A DNA stretch of 64,000 nucleotides from Salinivenus sp. (lineage in GTDB: Bacteria > Bacteroidota > Rhodothermia > Rhodothermales > Salinibacteraceae), in contig JAHENZ010000150.1 of assembly GCA_018609755.1 (NCBI GenBank), forward strand, positions 1 through 64,000, written 5' to 3'. Both the position numbers and the translations under genes were made by a program. Under the pieces are notes generated by a model, which saw only the letters and a list, made by a program, of their open reading frames with translations, had not been told where the DNA came from and searched no databases. Positions 26,337 to 33,535 of the stretch are shown here, in pieces. The stretch's first letter is position 1; each line of letters starts with the position of its first letter.

Positions 26337-29300
26337 TTACGTCTCCGCCGCAGGGGTCTCCTCTGCCTTGAGGGAGTCGCGGTATCGCTGGGCCTGAATG
26401 GATTTGTCCCACGCTTCGTATAGGTCCACGAGTTTCTGGATCGATTCGCGCAGGGCGGGATGCCCCGAACGGTAGGTTGAACGACGGATCGACAAAAGAT
26501 CGAGTAAGTGCTGTTCAGCGGCCGCGTACTTTTCCTGCGTACTCAACACGGTCGCCAGGTTGCTCAACGTCCTGGCGGTTCTTGGGTGACGGGGTCCCAG
26601 TTTCTCACGACGGAGGGCTAACACCTTGCGGAAGATCGAATCGGTAGCGGCGTACCGGCCCTGACGGTACAGCACCCCCGCCAGGTTATTCAGTATCGTG
26701 ATGGTTTCCGGGTGTCGCGGCCCCAACGCCTCTCGCCGGATGGCCAAGGCTTCGTGGAATAAGGAATCGGCCACCTCATACCGGCCCTGCTCGTACATCG
26801 AGAGCCCAAGTCGATTCAGTGCCCCAGCCGTCTCCACGTGATTCGCCCCTAACTGCTCCCGCCGGATGGCCAGGCCCCTGCGGTAGAGCGAGTCGGCCCG
26901 TTCATACCGACCCTGCTTGCGAAAAGTACTTCCCAAATTCAAGAGCGCCGTGGCGGTTTCCGGATGTTGCGGCCCCAATGCCTCCCGCCGGATGGCCAAG
27001 GCCTCACGGAATGCCGAATCGGCCGCCGCGTACCGGCCCTGCATGCGCAGCGCGCTTCCGAGGTTCACCAGCGTCGAGGCGACATCCGGATGGCGCGGCC
27101 CTAGTCGCTCCCGGTCGATCGAGAGAACGTCGCGGTACACCGAATCGGCTGCGGCGTACCGGCCCTGACTGTAGTACGTGATTCCCAGATTATTGAGTGT
27201 CGTAGCGGTTTTTGGATGCCGCGGTCCCAGTTGTTCTCTGGCGATCGCCAAGGCCTCCCGGAATACTGAGTCGGCCGCCTCATATCGGCCTTGCTCGCGC
27301 AGCGTGAGGCCAAGGCTGTTGAGCGTCACCGCCGTTTCAGGATGCCGCGGCCCCAATGTCTCACGCCGAACGGCCAGGGCATCTCGGAAAACCGAGTCGG
27401 CCGCTGCGTACCGGCCTCGTTCAATTAACGCATTCCCGAGGTTGCTCAGCGTCGTAGCGGTACTGGGGTGCTGCGGCCCCAGTCGTTTGCGCTTCAACGC
27501 TAGGGCCTTGCGGTAAATCGAGTCGGCCGCTGCGTAGCGCCCCTGTTCATCCAAGACAATTCCCAGATCGTTGTAAAGCACAGCGATTGTGCGGTGGGGG
27601 TCGTCGTGCACTGCTCGTCGCATTGAAAGGGCGGCTCGAAGAAGAGAATCGGCCGGGGACAAGAGCTCCCGATCCCGCTTGACAAGACCGAGATCGTGGA
27701 GACTCTCCGCGATCTTCGGATGAGGCGGATCGAACAGGCGCCGTCGCATTGCCAGGGCCTCTGCGTGGAGCGACTCGGCAACGGCGTACCGGCCCCGGTT
27801 GCGCTGCACCTCCCCGTAGTTGTCGAGACTCTCCGCCACTTCGGGATGAGGTCCATCGTAAAGACGAGAGCGAATCTCCCGGGCGCGAGAGATAAACGAG
27901 TCGGCCCGCCCGTATTCCCCCAGTCCCTGATAGGCTCGCCCGATGGCTCCAAGCAACTGGGCCTGCGATGCCGGCTGGTCCTGCAACTGGGAGACGCGTT
28001 CTTCTCCGCGCCGAAGAAGGGTCTCAGCCGTCAGCGTGCTCGGTTGTTCGTAGGGATTGCTCGCCTCGAAAAGACCCACGAGCAAATCCGACACCTCCTC
28101 GGCCGTCTCCGCCTCCCGCTGCGCGCGCTCCTTCTGCTCCGCCAGTCGGTCGGCCTGAAGGGTGACCGTCCCCGCGTAGGCCACTCCGAGGATAGCGATG
28201 ATTATGCCTGCCACGACCCCTGTTCGATTGCGCTCAACAAACTTTCTGGCACGGTAGCGCAATGTCGACGGCCGTGCCTCGATCGGCTCGCCCGCCCGGT
28301 AGCGTCGGAGATCCCTCGCCAGCGCCCCGACCGATCGGTATCGACGCTCCGGTTCCTTCCGCAGAGCCTTGAGCACGATGGTGTCCAGATCGCCCTGCAA
28401 GGACTCGCCCGCAACACCCGCATCGCCTTGAGCCTCCTCCGAAGGAACAGCCGGCGACTCCTCGATGAGGACGCGCTCAATCTCGGTGAGCGACTTTCCC
28501 TCCAGCTCAAACGGCCGCGTTCCCGTAAGAAGCTCGTAGGTGAGCACACCCAGCTGGTACACGTCCGTCGCCGTCGTAATCTCCTCCCCTTTCACCTGCT
28601 CTGGCGCCGCGTAGGCCGGCGTCATGAGGTGCTGACCCGTCCGCGTGTTCGGCCGCGTCACCGGCAGCGAATCGTCGAGCAGCTTTGCAATGCCGAAGTC
28701 CAGAAGCTTAATCGTCGGCCCGCTCTCGGTCTCGGTAACCAGCACATTCGAGGGCTTCAAATCGCGATGCACCACCAGCCGGCCGTGGGCCGCCGAGACG
28801 GCATCGACGACCTGCTCCAGCAGATCCAGCCGGGCCGCCAAGTTCAGTTCTCGCTCCTCCGCGTACGTGGTGATGAACTGTCCGTCCACGTGCTCCATCA
28901 CGAGGTAGGGACGCCCGCCCTCAGTTACACCGCCGTCGATGAGCCCCGCGACGTTCGGGTGCTCAAGGCTGGCTAGCACCTGACGCTCGGTCCGGAAGCG
29001 CTCGACGGCGGCCTCGGAGTGGAGGCGCCGCTGCAAAAGCTTGATCGCGACCGTCTGCTCGAAGTCGCCGGTGACCCGCTCCGCCCGATATACGATCCCC
29101 ATTCCCCCCACGCCGACCTCCTCTACCAGGCGATAGGGACCGATTTGCCGACCCGAAAGGTCCATAACGTCCGCCACGTCCTCTCCTCCAGTTGGGATTT
29201 CTGGAGACTCTGACATGAGCGGGGCCACGACCCGATCGGCCATCTGCGAAAAGAAGTTCGGAGCCTCCTCTCGGGCCGAAAGCAGAGACGCCACCTCCTC

Positions 29301-29414
29301 CTGCACCGCCGGATCCTCGCAGTGCGTTGCAAGGTATTGCTCCCGCTCATCCCGCGGAACGTCTAGCACAGCTTCGAAGAGCGTTTGGATCCGGTCCCAC
29401 TGTCGTTCAGCCAT
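26337..29414 (-). CDS. Hanks-type Ser/Thr kinase with twelve TPRs
   Basis: A 1025-residue membrane kinase. A short N-terminal helical region is followed by an intact kinase domain (about 94-370) with G-V-G-G-M-G-I-V, Lys125 in V-A-I-K, H216-R217-D218-L-K-P-S-N and D239-F-G. A membrane helix at 399-416 follows. The rest is twelve exact 42-residue kinesin-light-chain-like TPRs (residues 501-1004). The kinase faces the cytosol, so the TPRs should be periplasmic. It starts 15 bp after the sigma factor gene and is surely co-transcribed with it; known pairs of this kind (EcfP/PknT) use kinase phosphorylation to activate the sigma factor. That link is inferred here. Confidence 0.94.
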   Translation of the reverse strand: MAERQWDRIQTLFEAVLDVPRDEREQYLATHCEDPAVQEEVASLLSAREEAPNFFSQMADRVVAPLMSESPEIPTGGEDVADVMDLSGRQIGPYRLVEEVGVGGMGIVYRAERVTGDFEQTVAIKLLQRRLHSEAAVERFRTERQVLASLEHPNVAGLIDGGVTEGGRPYLVMEHVDGQFITTYAEERELNLAARLDLLEQVVDAVSAAHGRLVVHRDLKPSNVLVTETESGPTIKLLDFGIAKLLDDSLPVTRPNTRTGQHLMTPAYAAPEQVKGEEITTATDVYQLGVLTYELLTGTRPFELEGKSLTEIERVLIEESPAVPSEEAQGDAGVAGESLQGDLDTIVLKALRKEPERRYRSVGALARDLRRYRAGEPIEARPSTLRYRARKFVERNRTGVVAGIIIAILGVAYAGTVTLQADRLAEQKERAQREAETAEEVSDLLVGLFEASNPYEQPSTLTAETLLRRGEERVSQLQDQPASQAQLLGAIGRAYQGLGEYGRADSFISRAREIRSRLYDGPHPEVAESLDNYGEVQRNRGRYAVAESLHAEALAMRRRLFDPPHPKIAESLHDLGLVKRDRELLSPADSLLRAALSMRRAVHDDPHRTIAVLYNDLGIVLDEQGRYAAADSIYRKALALKRKRLGPQHPSTATTLSNLGNALIERGRYAAADSVFRDALAVRRETLGPRHPETAVTLNSLGLTLREQGRYEAADSVFREALAIAREQLGPRHPKTATTLNNLGITYYSQGRYAAADSVYRDVLSIDRERLGPRHPDVASTLVNLGSALRMQGRYAAADSAFREALAIRREALGPQHPETATALLNLGSTFRKQGRYERADSLYRRGLAIRREQLGANHVETAGALNRLGLSMYEQGRYEVADSLFHEALAIRREALGPRHPETITILNNLAGVLYRQGRYAATDSIFRKVLALRREKLGPRHPRTARTLSNLATVLSTQEKYAAAEQHLLDLLSIRRSTYRSGHPALRESIQKLVDLYEAWDKSIQAQRYRDSLKAEETPAAET
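26403..27914 (-). repeat. Twelve tandem 126-bp coding repeats (TPR array)
   Basis: Twelve in-frame 126-bp units each encode one 42-residue TPR, with a consensus near Y-A-A-A-D-S-x-F-R-E-A-L-A-I-R-R-E-x-L-G. Repeats 4-11 are closely similar, also at DNA level, so unequal crossing-over could change the copy number. Confidence 0.85.
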
Positions 29415-29429
29415 GACGGTCGAATGTCC

Positions 29430-30071
29430 TCAATTCGACGACGCGCGATCCGTGGACTCGTCGCCCAGAGACTCTCCTCCGTGAATTCGCTTCATTTCCC
29501 GGTAGAGCCACGCCTGTGCGAGGTCCCAGTCGCGGCTGACGGTTGACCCGGAAATGCCAAGGGCTTCGGCGGTTTCCTCGATCGTCATGTCACCAAAAAA
29601 GCGGCACTCGACCACACGGGCGGCCCGCTCGTGCTCTTCCTCAAACCGACGGAGGGCAGCGTCGAGCACCACGAGCATTTCGGACCGCTCCTCGGTCGTG
29701 GCCTGGTCCCGATTCAAGGACTCTCGGAGGGCCTCCAGTGACAGGATCTGGGCGTCTCCCCCACGTTTTTGGGCGCGTTGTTTCCGAGCCCGATCCACGA
29801 GGATGTGCCGCATCGCACGGGAAGCCACGGCAAAGAAATGAGAGCGACTTTCCCAAGACTGCTCCTCCTGCCGGACGAGCTTCACATACGCTTCGTGCGC
29901 CAGGGCCGTCGTCCGTAACCCCGGATCGCCCTTCCACTGCTTCCGCTGTCCACGAGCCCGATGGCGAAGCTCCGTGTACACTTCCTCGAAGAGATCGTCC
30001 ACGACCTCGTCGTCGCCACCGCGTAGATCGACGAGCAACTCAGTCACTGTGTCCTGAGTGGAAGAGGCCAT
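29430..30071 (-). CDS. ECF-type RNA polymerase sigma factor (PF07638/TIGR02999 type)
   Basis: A 213-residue extracytoplasmic-function sigma factor. Region 2 includes E-V-Y-T-E-L-R-H-R-A-R and A-L-A-H-E-A-Y-V-K-L, followed by S-H-F-F-A-V-A-S-R-A-M-R. Region 4 contains E-C-R-F-F-G-D-M-T-I-E-E-T-A-E-A-L-G and S-T-V-S-R-D-W-D-L-A-Q-A-W-L. There is no anti-sigma gene nearby. Instead the Hanks kinase gene follows after 15 bp, as in ECF43-like systems in which the kinase replaces the anti-sigma factor (family knowledge; assignment inferred). Confidence 0.92.
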   Translation of the reverse strand: MASSTQDTVTELLVDLRGGDDEVVDDLFEEVYTELRHRARGQRKQWKGDPGLRTTALAHEAYVKLVRQEEQSWESRSHFFAVASRAMRHILVDRARKQRAQKRGGDAQILSLEALRESLNRDQATTEERSEMLVVLDAALRRFEEEHERAARVVECRFFGDMTIEETAEALGISGSTVSRDWDLAQAWLYREMKRIHGGESLGDESTDRASSN

Positions 30072-30169
30072 GACGACGTGCTCTTAAGTGAAGATAATAA
30101 GAAGTAGGGAGCCTCGCGGAGAGAAAGTGAGCAATCTCAAGGAAATCCCTCGTGAATAGAAGTGAAGGG

Positions 30170-30187
30170 GCCTCTCAGTACAGAGGC
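30170..30187. other. Short hairpin in the sigma factor/lipoprotein divergent region
   Basis: GCCTCT (30170-30175), loop CAGTAC, AGAGGC (30182-30187), about 100 bp upstream of the sigma factor start and 150 bp upstream of the divergent lipoprotein start. It could be an operator or leader hairpin. The surrounding 265-bp gap holds no gene. Confidence 0.3.
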
Positions 30188-30336
30188 TCTTTCTAAAACC
30201 GCATTGTTTTGGTAGAAGGGTTTGACTTCTGAAGGTTTCAAGAGGAATGCAACTCTTCACTTCTCTTTGGGGCTGGTTAAAAACCCAGGTTCCTGCATAC
30301 CCGCTGGACCTTGCTCGCAAGTTACCCGACGACCCT

Positions 30337-31038
30337 ATGTCTATTCTGCGTTTCACACGCTTCGCTGCGCTCCTCACTCTCTGTGGTGCCGTTCTTTTCC
30401 TATGGGGATGTGACTCCGCTGGCAACTCTCAAGAAAACCAGTCCCCTTCGGCCGATGTTGCGGTCAGTCCCTCGACTGTGGACATCGGCTCGCAGGTAAC
30501 ACTCGATGGGTCGGGCTCTTCTGATCCGGACGGGGACAACCTCAACTACAGCTGGTCGCTAAACGGCCCGAGTGAAAGCTCCGCGAGTCTCTCGGATCCG
30601 AGTGCCGAAACGACCCCCTTCACCCCAGACGTGGCGGGGGACTACACTGCGACCCTCGAGCCCGGTGTGGATATCCGGTTCGAGAATGACGTGGCCCTAT
30701 GGGTCAACTCTGGCTCGGCCCTGGTAGCTGAAGGCACGTCCAGCGACCCAATTACGATGACCGCCACGGACGGAAACGAGCAGCAGGGCTGGTGGCGCGG
30801 TTTGGCCATCTATTCGAACAACGCGAACAACACGCTCAACTACGTGGAAGTCCACCACGCCGGTAGTACCGACATGAGCAGCATCAACCAGGCCACAAAC
30901 GTCGCGGTCGAATCCGATGCCATCCTCAACCTCACCAACTCTACGATTACGGACAGTGGAGGAAATGGGGTGTACTGCGATGCATCGGATGCCTCCCTCA
31001 ATGCCTCTGGAAATTCCTTTAGCAACAACACGGGCTAG
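30337..31038 (+). CDS. PKD/beta-helix lipoprotein, apparently internally deleted and truncated
   Basis: A 233-residue exported lipoprotein starting at the ATG at 30337, with lipobox L-W-G-C before D-S-A-G. A PKD-like domain (G-S-Q-V-T-L-D-G-S-G-S-S-D-P-D-G-D) runs to A-G-D-Y-T-A-T-L. There it changes abruptly to a right-handed beta-helix pattern (E-P-G-V-D-I-R-F-E-N-D-V, then N-V-A-V-E-S-D-A-I-L-N-L). The last PKD strand and the usual start of the beta-helix are missing, and the protein stops after S-F-S-N-N-T-G, where such helices normally go on. It looks like an in-frame deletion plus a C-terminal truncation. Function is unknown; it is a likely cell-surface protein. Confidence 0.65.
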   Translation: MSILRFTRFAALLTLCGAVLFLWGCDSAGNSQENQSPSADVAVSPSTVDIGSQVTLDGSGSSDPDGDNLNYSWSLNGPSESSASLSDPSAETTPFTPDVAGDYTATLEPGVDIRFENDVALWVNSGSALVAEGTSSDPITMTATDGNEQQGWWRGLAIYSNNANNTLNYVEVHHAGSTDMSSINQATNVAVESDAILNLTNSTITDSGGNGVYCDASDASLNASGNSFSNNTG

Positions 31039-31363
31039 AATGTAGCAAACTGTTAGTAGAGCGTCCGGTCGGGCCTCTGTAGGCGAGGGAAAACCGCTCT
31101 CGCCCACTAAAGGCTGAGGGATCGACGACTCGTGTCTTCAGTCTCGTCACGCCTCGGTATGCCTTCCTGGATCTCTGTCACAACGCCGGCCCTGCTTGAA
31201 GGTAGAGGGTTCGTACCTCATGCTACGAGTAGGAGCCCACTGCTTAAAGGTAGCCCCAAAGCACCGACGTAAATTTACTCCTATCCGCGAACGGGACCAC
31301 GAGGCCGCCTCTTTTGAACGGCGAATGCCACTATCGCTTTTCTCGAACGACCTACTCTTTTCA
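31039..31363. other. Intergenic region between lipoprotein genes
   Basis: A 325-bp gap. It contains a hairpin GGCGAG/CTCGCC (31082-31104) with an 11-nt loop and no T tract. It also contains two near-identical 14-mers CTGCTTgAAGGTAG (31192-31205) and CTGCTTaAAGGTAG (31240-31253), 48 bp apart. The downstream frame is open from 31196 but has no likely start before 31364. Confidence 0.4.
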
Positions 31364-31975
31364 ATGAGAAACCGTCAACTCCAAGCTCCTCTATTCACTC
31401 TTTTTGCCCTCATTCTCCCGCTTGCTCTATTGTCGTGCGACAGCAGCGGGACCAACAACAATGGCGAAAATGACCCCGGGCGTGACACGTTTTCGCTCAA
31501 CAAGGGGAATTTCAGCGCCACAATCACCGAAGACGGCACCGAGACCGACGTGTCCGGCAGTGCTGTCTTTGGTGTCGCAACCGACGTCGACCCCGGAAAC
31601 GACGATGTCGCCAGCGACAACGGCGAAGCCTTCATCATCTATCTTCTCGAAGGAGAAAAAACCCTTGAGGACGACGGCGACGTCAGCCTAGCAGAAGGAG
31701 GCACGGAGATCATCCTCAGCCGAGAGGATTCGACCGTTCCTGGAACCGGGACGACCTCCCTCGACCAATGGTCCATGGTGAATCGAACCCCAAACATCGT
31801 TGCCGGGAGCCCGGACGGAACCGTGGACATTACGACCTCAAGCGATGGAACGCTGGAAGGAACGTTCCAGGTCGACGTGACCATTGGGGGCATTTCTGTT
31901 GAGGGGTCCTTTACCGCTGAGGAGAGGGACGACATCGACTCGGTGCTGTGCGCACCGGGGTGCGACACTTCTTAA
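31364..31975 (+). CDS. Putative surface lipoprotein, unknown family
   Basis: A 203-residue exported lipoprotein. The ATG at 31364 gives a clean signal peptide ending in lipobox L-A-L-L-S-C. After an Asn/Gly linker the protein is an acidic, beta-rich domain with G-N-F-S-A-T-I-T-E-D-G, D-N-G-E-A-F-I-I-Y-L-L, and a closing G-T-F-Q-V-D-V-T-I then G-S-F-T-A-E-E. The same closing pattern recurs in the next gene, suggesting distant tandem paralogs. I do not recognise a functional family. Two cysteines near the C terminus (V-L-C-A-P-G-C) could form a disulfide. Confidence 0.75.
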   Translation: MRNRQLQAPLFTLFALILPLALLSCDSSGTNNNGENDPGRDTFSLNKGNFSATITEDGTETDVSGSAVFGVATDVDPGNDDVASDNGEAFIIYLLEGEKTLEDDGDVSLAEGGTEIILSREDSTVPGTGTTSLDQWSMVNRTPNIVAGSPDGTVDITTSSDGTLEGTFQVDVTIGGISVEGSFTAEERDDIDSVLCAPGCDTS

Positions 31976-32139
31976 TTCTGCACCCAGTGAACCAGATCGT
32001 GGGCTTTCGCTCTGCCGTTGAGGAGGACCGTTCTCTCCATACGCCACGGGCGAGCCCAAAAGCGCGTGACGACATGCGTCAGAAATCGTGAACTGAGAGC
32101 GTCATACTCAACACTCAAACAACACCTCTGATTAGGACC

Positions 32140-32811
32140 ATGGATCGATTCTCCCCGACTCGAACGCTCATGATCACCCTCGGGGCTCTGCTGCTTCTCC
32201 TCCCCGCCTGCGATTCCGGGGGCGCCTCCGAGGAAGAGGAAGACGTCAACAACCAATTCAGCCTGACGATCTCGCCTCTCAACTCCAGTACGGCCCCCCT
32301 TGCAACCCCGAAGCAGACCCATTCGGACTCCCTGCAGGGATGGAGCTTCTTCTACGACAGCGAAGGACGACACAGTGACACGAGCCCGACGGGTGACCTC
32401 TTCTTGATCTACTTCAATAATACGGAGGCTTTTCAGGACGGAGAGGCCGTGAAAGAAGGCCTCTTTGGGGTCGCCTCACTCTACGACAACCGTCCCCCCA
32501 CAGGCTCCCATCCCATCGGCGACGCGGGTGACGAGGCAGTTAATGAGGGGGATGCCTTCACGTTCTTCATCTCTGAAAACTTCGACGCGGTTCAAAATCA
32601 GACCTTCCCCTTCACTCTGTATCGCGTCCACGACGGCACCCTGGAGCTCAGTCACTCGACCGACCACAAACTCAAGGGGACGTTCGAAACCCAAGCTCAG
32701 GCCATCACCCTTGACTCGACCGGAACCATCACGCGGGATACGGTCTCGGTCAGCGGGCCCTTCACCGCCGAGGACGTTGAGACGTACGTCAACACCAGCA
32801 CTCAATTCTAA
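32140..32811 (+). CDS. Putative surface lipoprotein, unknown family (related to the preceding gene)
   Basis: A 223-residue exported lipoprotein with a signal peptide and lipobox L-L-P-A-C. The mature part is acidic and beta-rich, with G-D-L-F-L-I-Y-F-N-N, N-E-G-D-A-F-T-F-F-I, and the ending G-T-F-E-T-Q-A-Q then V-S-G-P-F-T-A-E-D. The order of these blocks matches the previous lipoprotein, so the two may share a fold. It is 164 bp downstream of that gene and 64 bp before a FAS1 gene. Function is unknown. Confidence 0.78.
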   Translation: MDRFSPTRTLMITLGALLLLLPACDSGGASEEEEDVNNQFSLTISPLNSSTAPLATPKQTHSDSLQGWSFFYDSEGRHSDTSPTGDLFLIYFNNTEAFQDGEAVKEGLFGVASLYDNRPPTGSHPIGDAGDEAVNEGDAFTFFISENFDAVQNQTFPFTLYRVHDGTLELSHSTDHKLKGTFETQAQAITLDSTGTITRDTVSVSGPFTAEDVETYVNTSTQF

Positions 32812-32875
32812 GGTCCCTCGCGTACGTCCCGCTCCTTCCCTTCTCACAAGCAATAGAAAAAAGCCCTTCTTTGCC

Positions 32876-33475
32876 ATGCGCACCCTGATGATGTGCGTAG
32901 GTTGTTTCCTGCTTCTCGTGGGCCTCTGCGCCCTCCCCTCTCCAACACTCGCACAAAACCAAGAGAACGGGTCGAGCGACAAGCCCATGCTCGGTACCCT
33001 CTTCGAAGAGGACATGATGTTCACGAGAAAGGCCTTCTCTGCCTCTATTCGCTTTGCGGGCCTCGTGGACACCCTCAGGAGCGAAGGACCATTTACCGTG
33101 TTCGTGTTCAGCAACGAGGCAGCAAAAACACTGGAGAAGGCATTCCCCAAACCTCAGAGCAACCCCGAATTCCGGTCCGTAATTGCATATCACGTCGTTC
33201 CCGGGCGAAAGGTAATGGCCGCCGACTTCCCGAATGTCGATGAGCTACAAACCCTGGAGGGGACTCCGATTGAGGTAGAAACGAAGGGCGGATCGTCGGT
33301 CGTCGTCGAAGGCGGGACAGGAGGACAACGCGTCTCAAAACAGCCGGAGACGATCCTCCTCCACGGAAAGAATACGGTCGAAATCGGCTCAGAGCCGACC
33401 CATCGCGACCTAACGACAACCTCGAACGGCGTCATCCACCTCATCGATTCGGTCCTGAGAGTCCCTGACGACTAA
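32876..33475 (+). CDS. Secreted fasciclin (FAS1) domain protein
   Basis: A 199-residue exported protein. The ATG at 32876 starts a signal peptide ending near P-T-L-A-Q-N. A single FAS1 domain follows: the H1 box G-P-F-T-V-F-V-F-S-N-E-A, the conserved Y-H-V-V-P-G-R, and the H2 box T-S-N-G-V-I-H-L-I-D-S-V-L. FAS1 domains mediate adhesion or bind small hydrophobic ligands. The longer open frame upstream overlaps the preceding lipoprotein gene and is not coding. A second FAS1 protein lies at 57741-58757. Confidence 0.88.
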   Translation: MRTLMMCVGCFLLLVGLCALPSPTLAQNQENGSSDKPMLGTLFEEDMMFTRKAFSASIRFAGLVDTLRSEGPFTVFVFSNEAAKTLEKAFPKPQSNPEFRSVIAYHVVPGRKVMAADFPNVDELQTLEGTPIEVETKGGSSVVVEGGTGGQRVSKQPETILLHGKNTVEIGSEPTHRDLTTTSNGVIHLIDSVLRVPDD

Positions 33476-33535
33476 TCTCTTGACGGACTCGGAAGTCCTG
33501 ACGGTTTCCCTTTCACCCAAAGCCCATCCTCGCCC

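Noticed and set aside
26403-27914. Regular repeats that might suggest a CRISPR array
   Set aside because: The period is 126 bp, in frame, and every unit encodes a TPR; there are no unique spacers.
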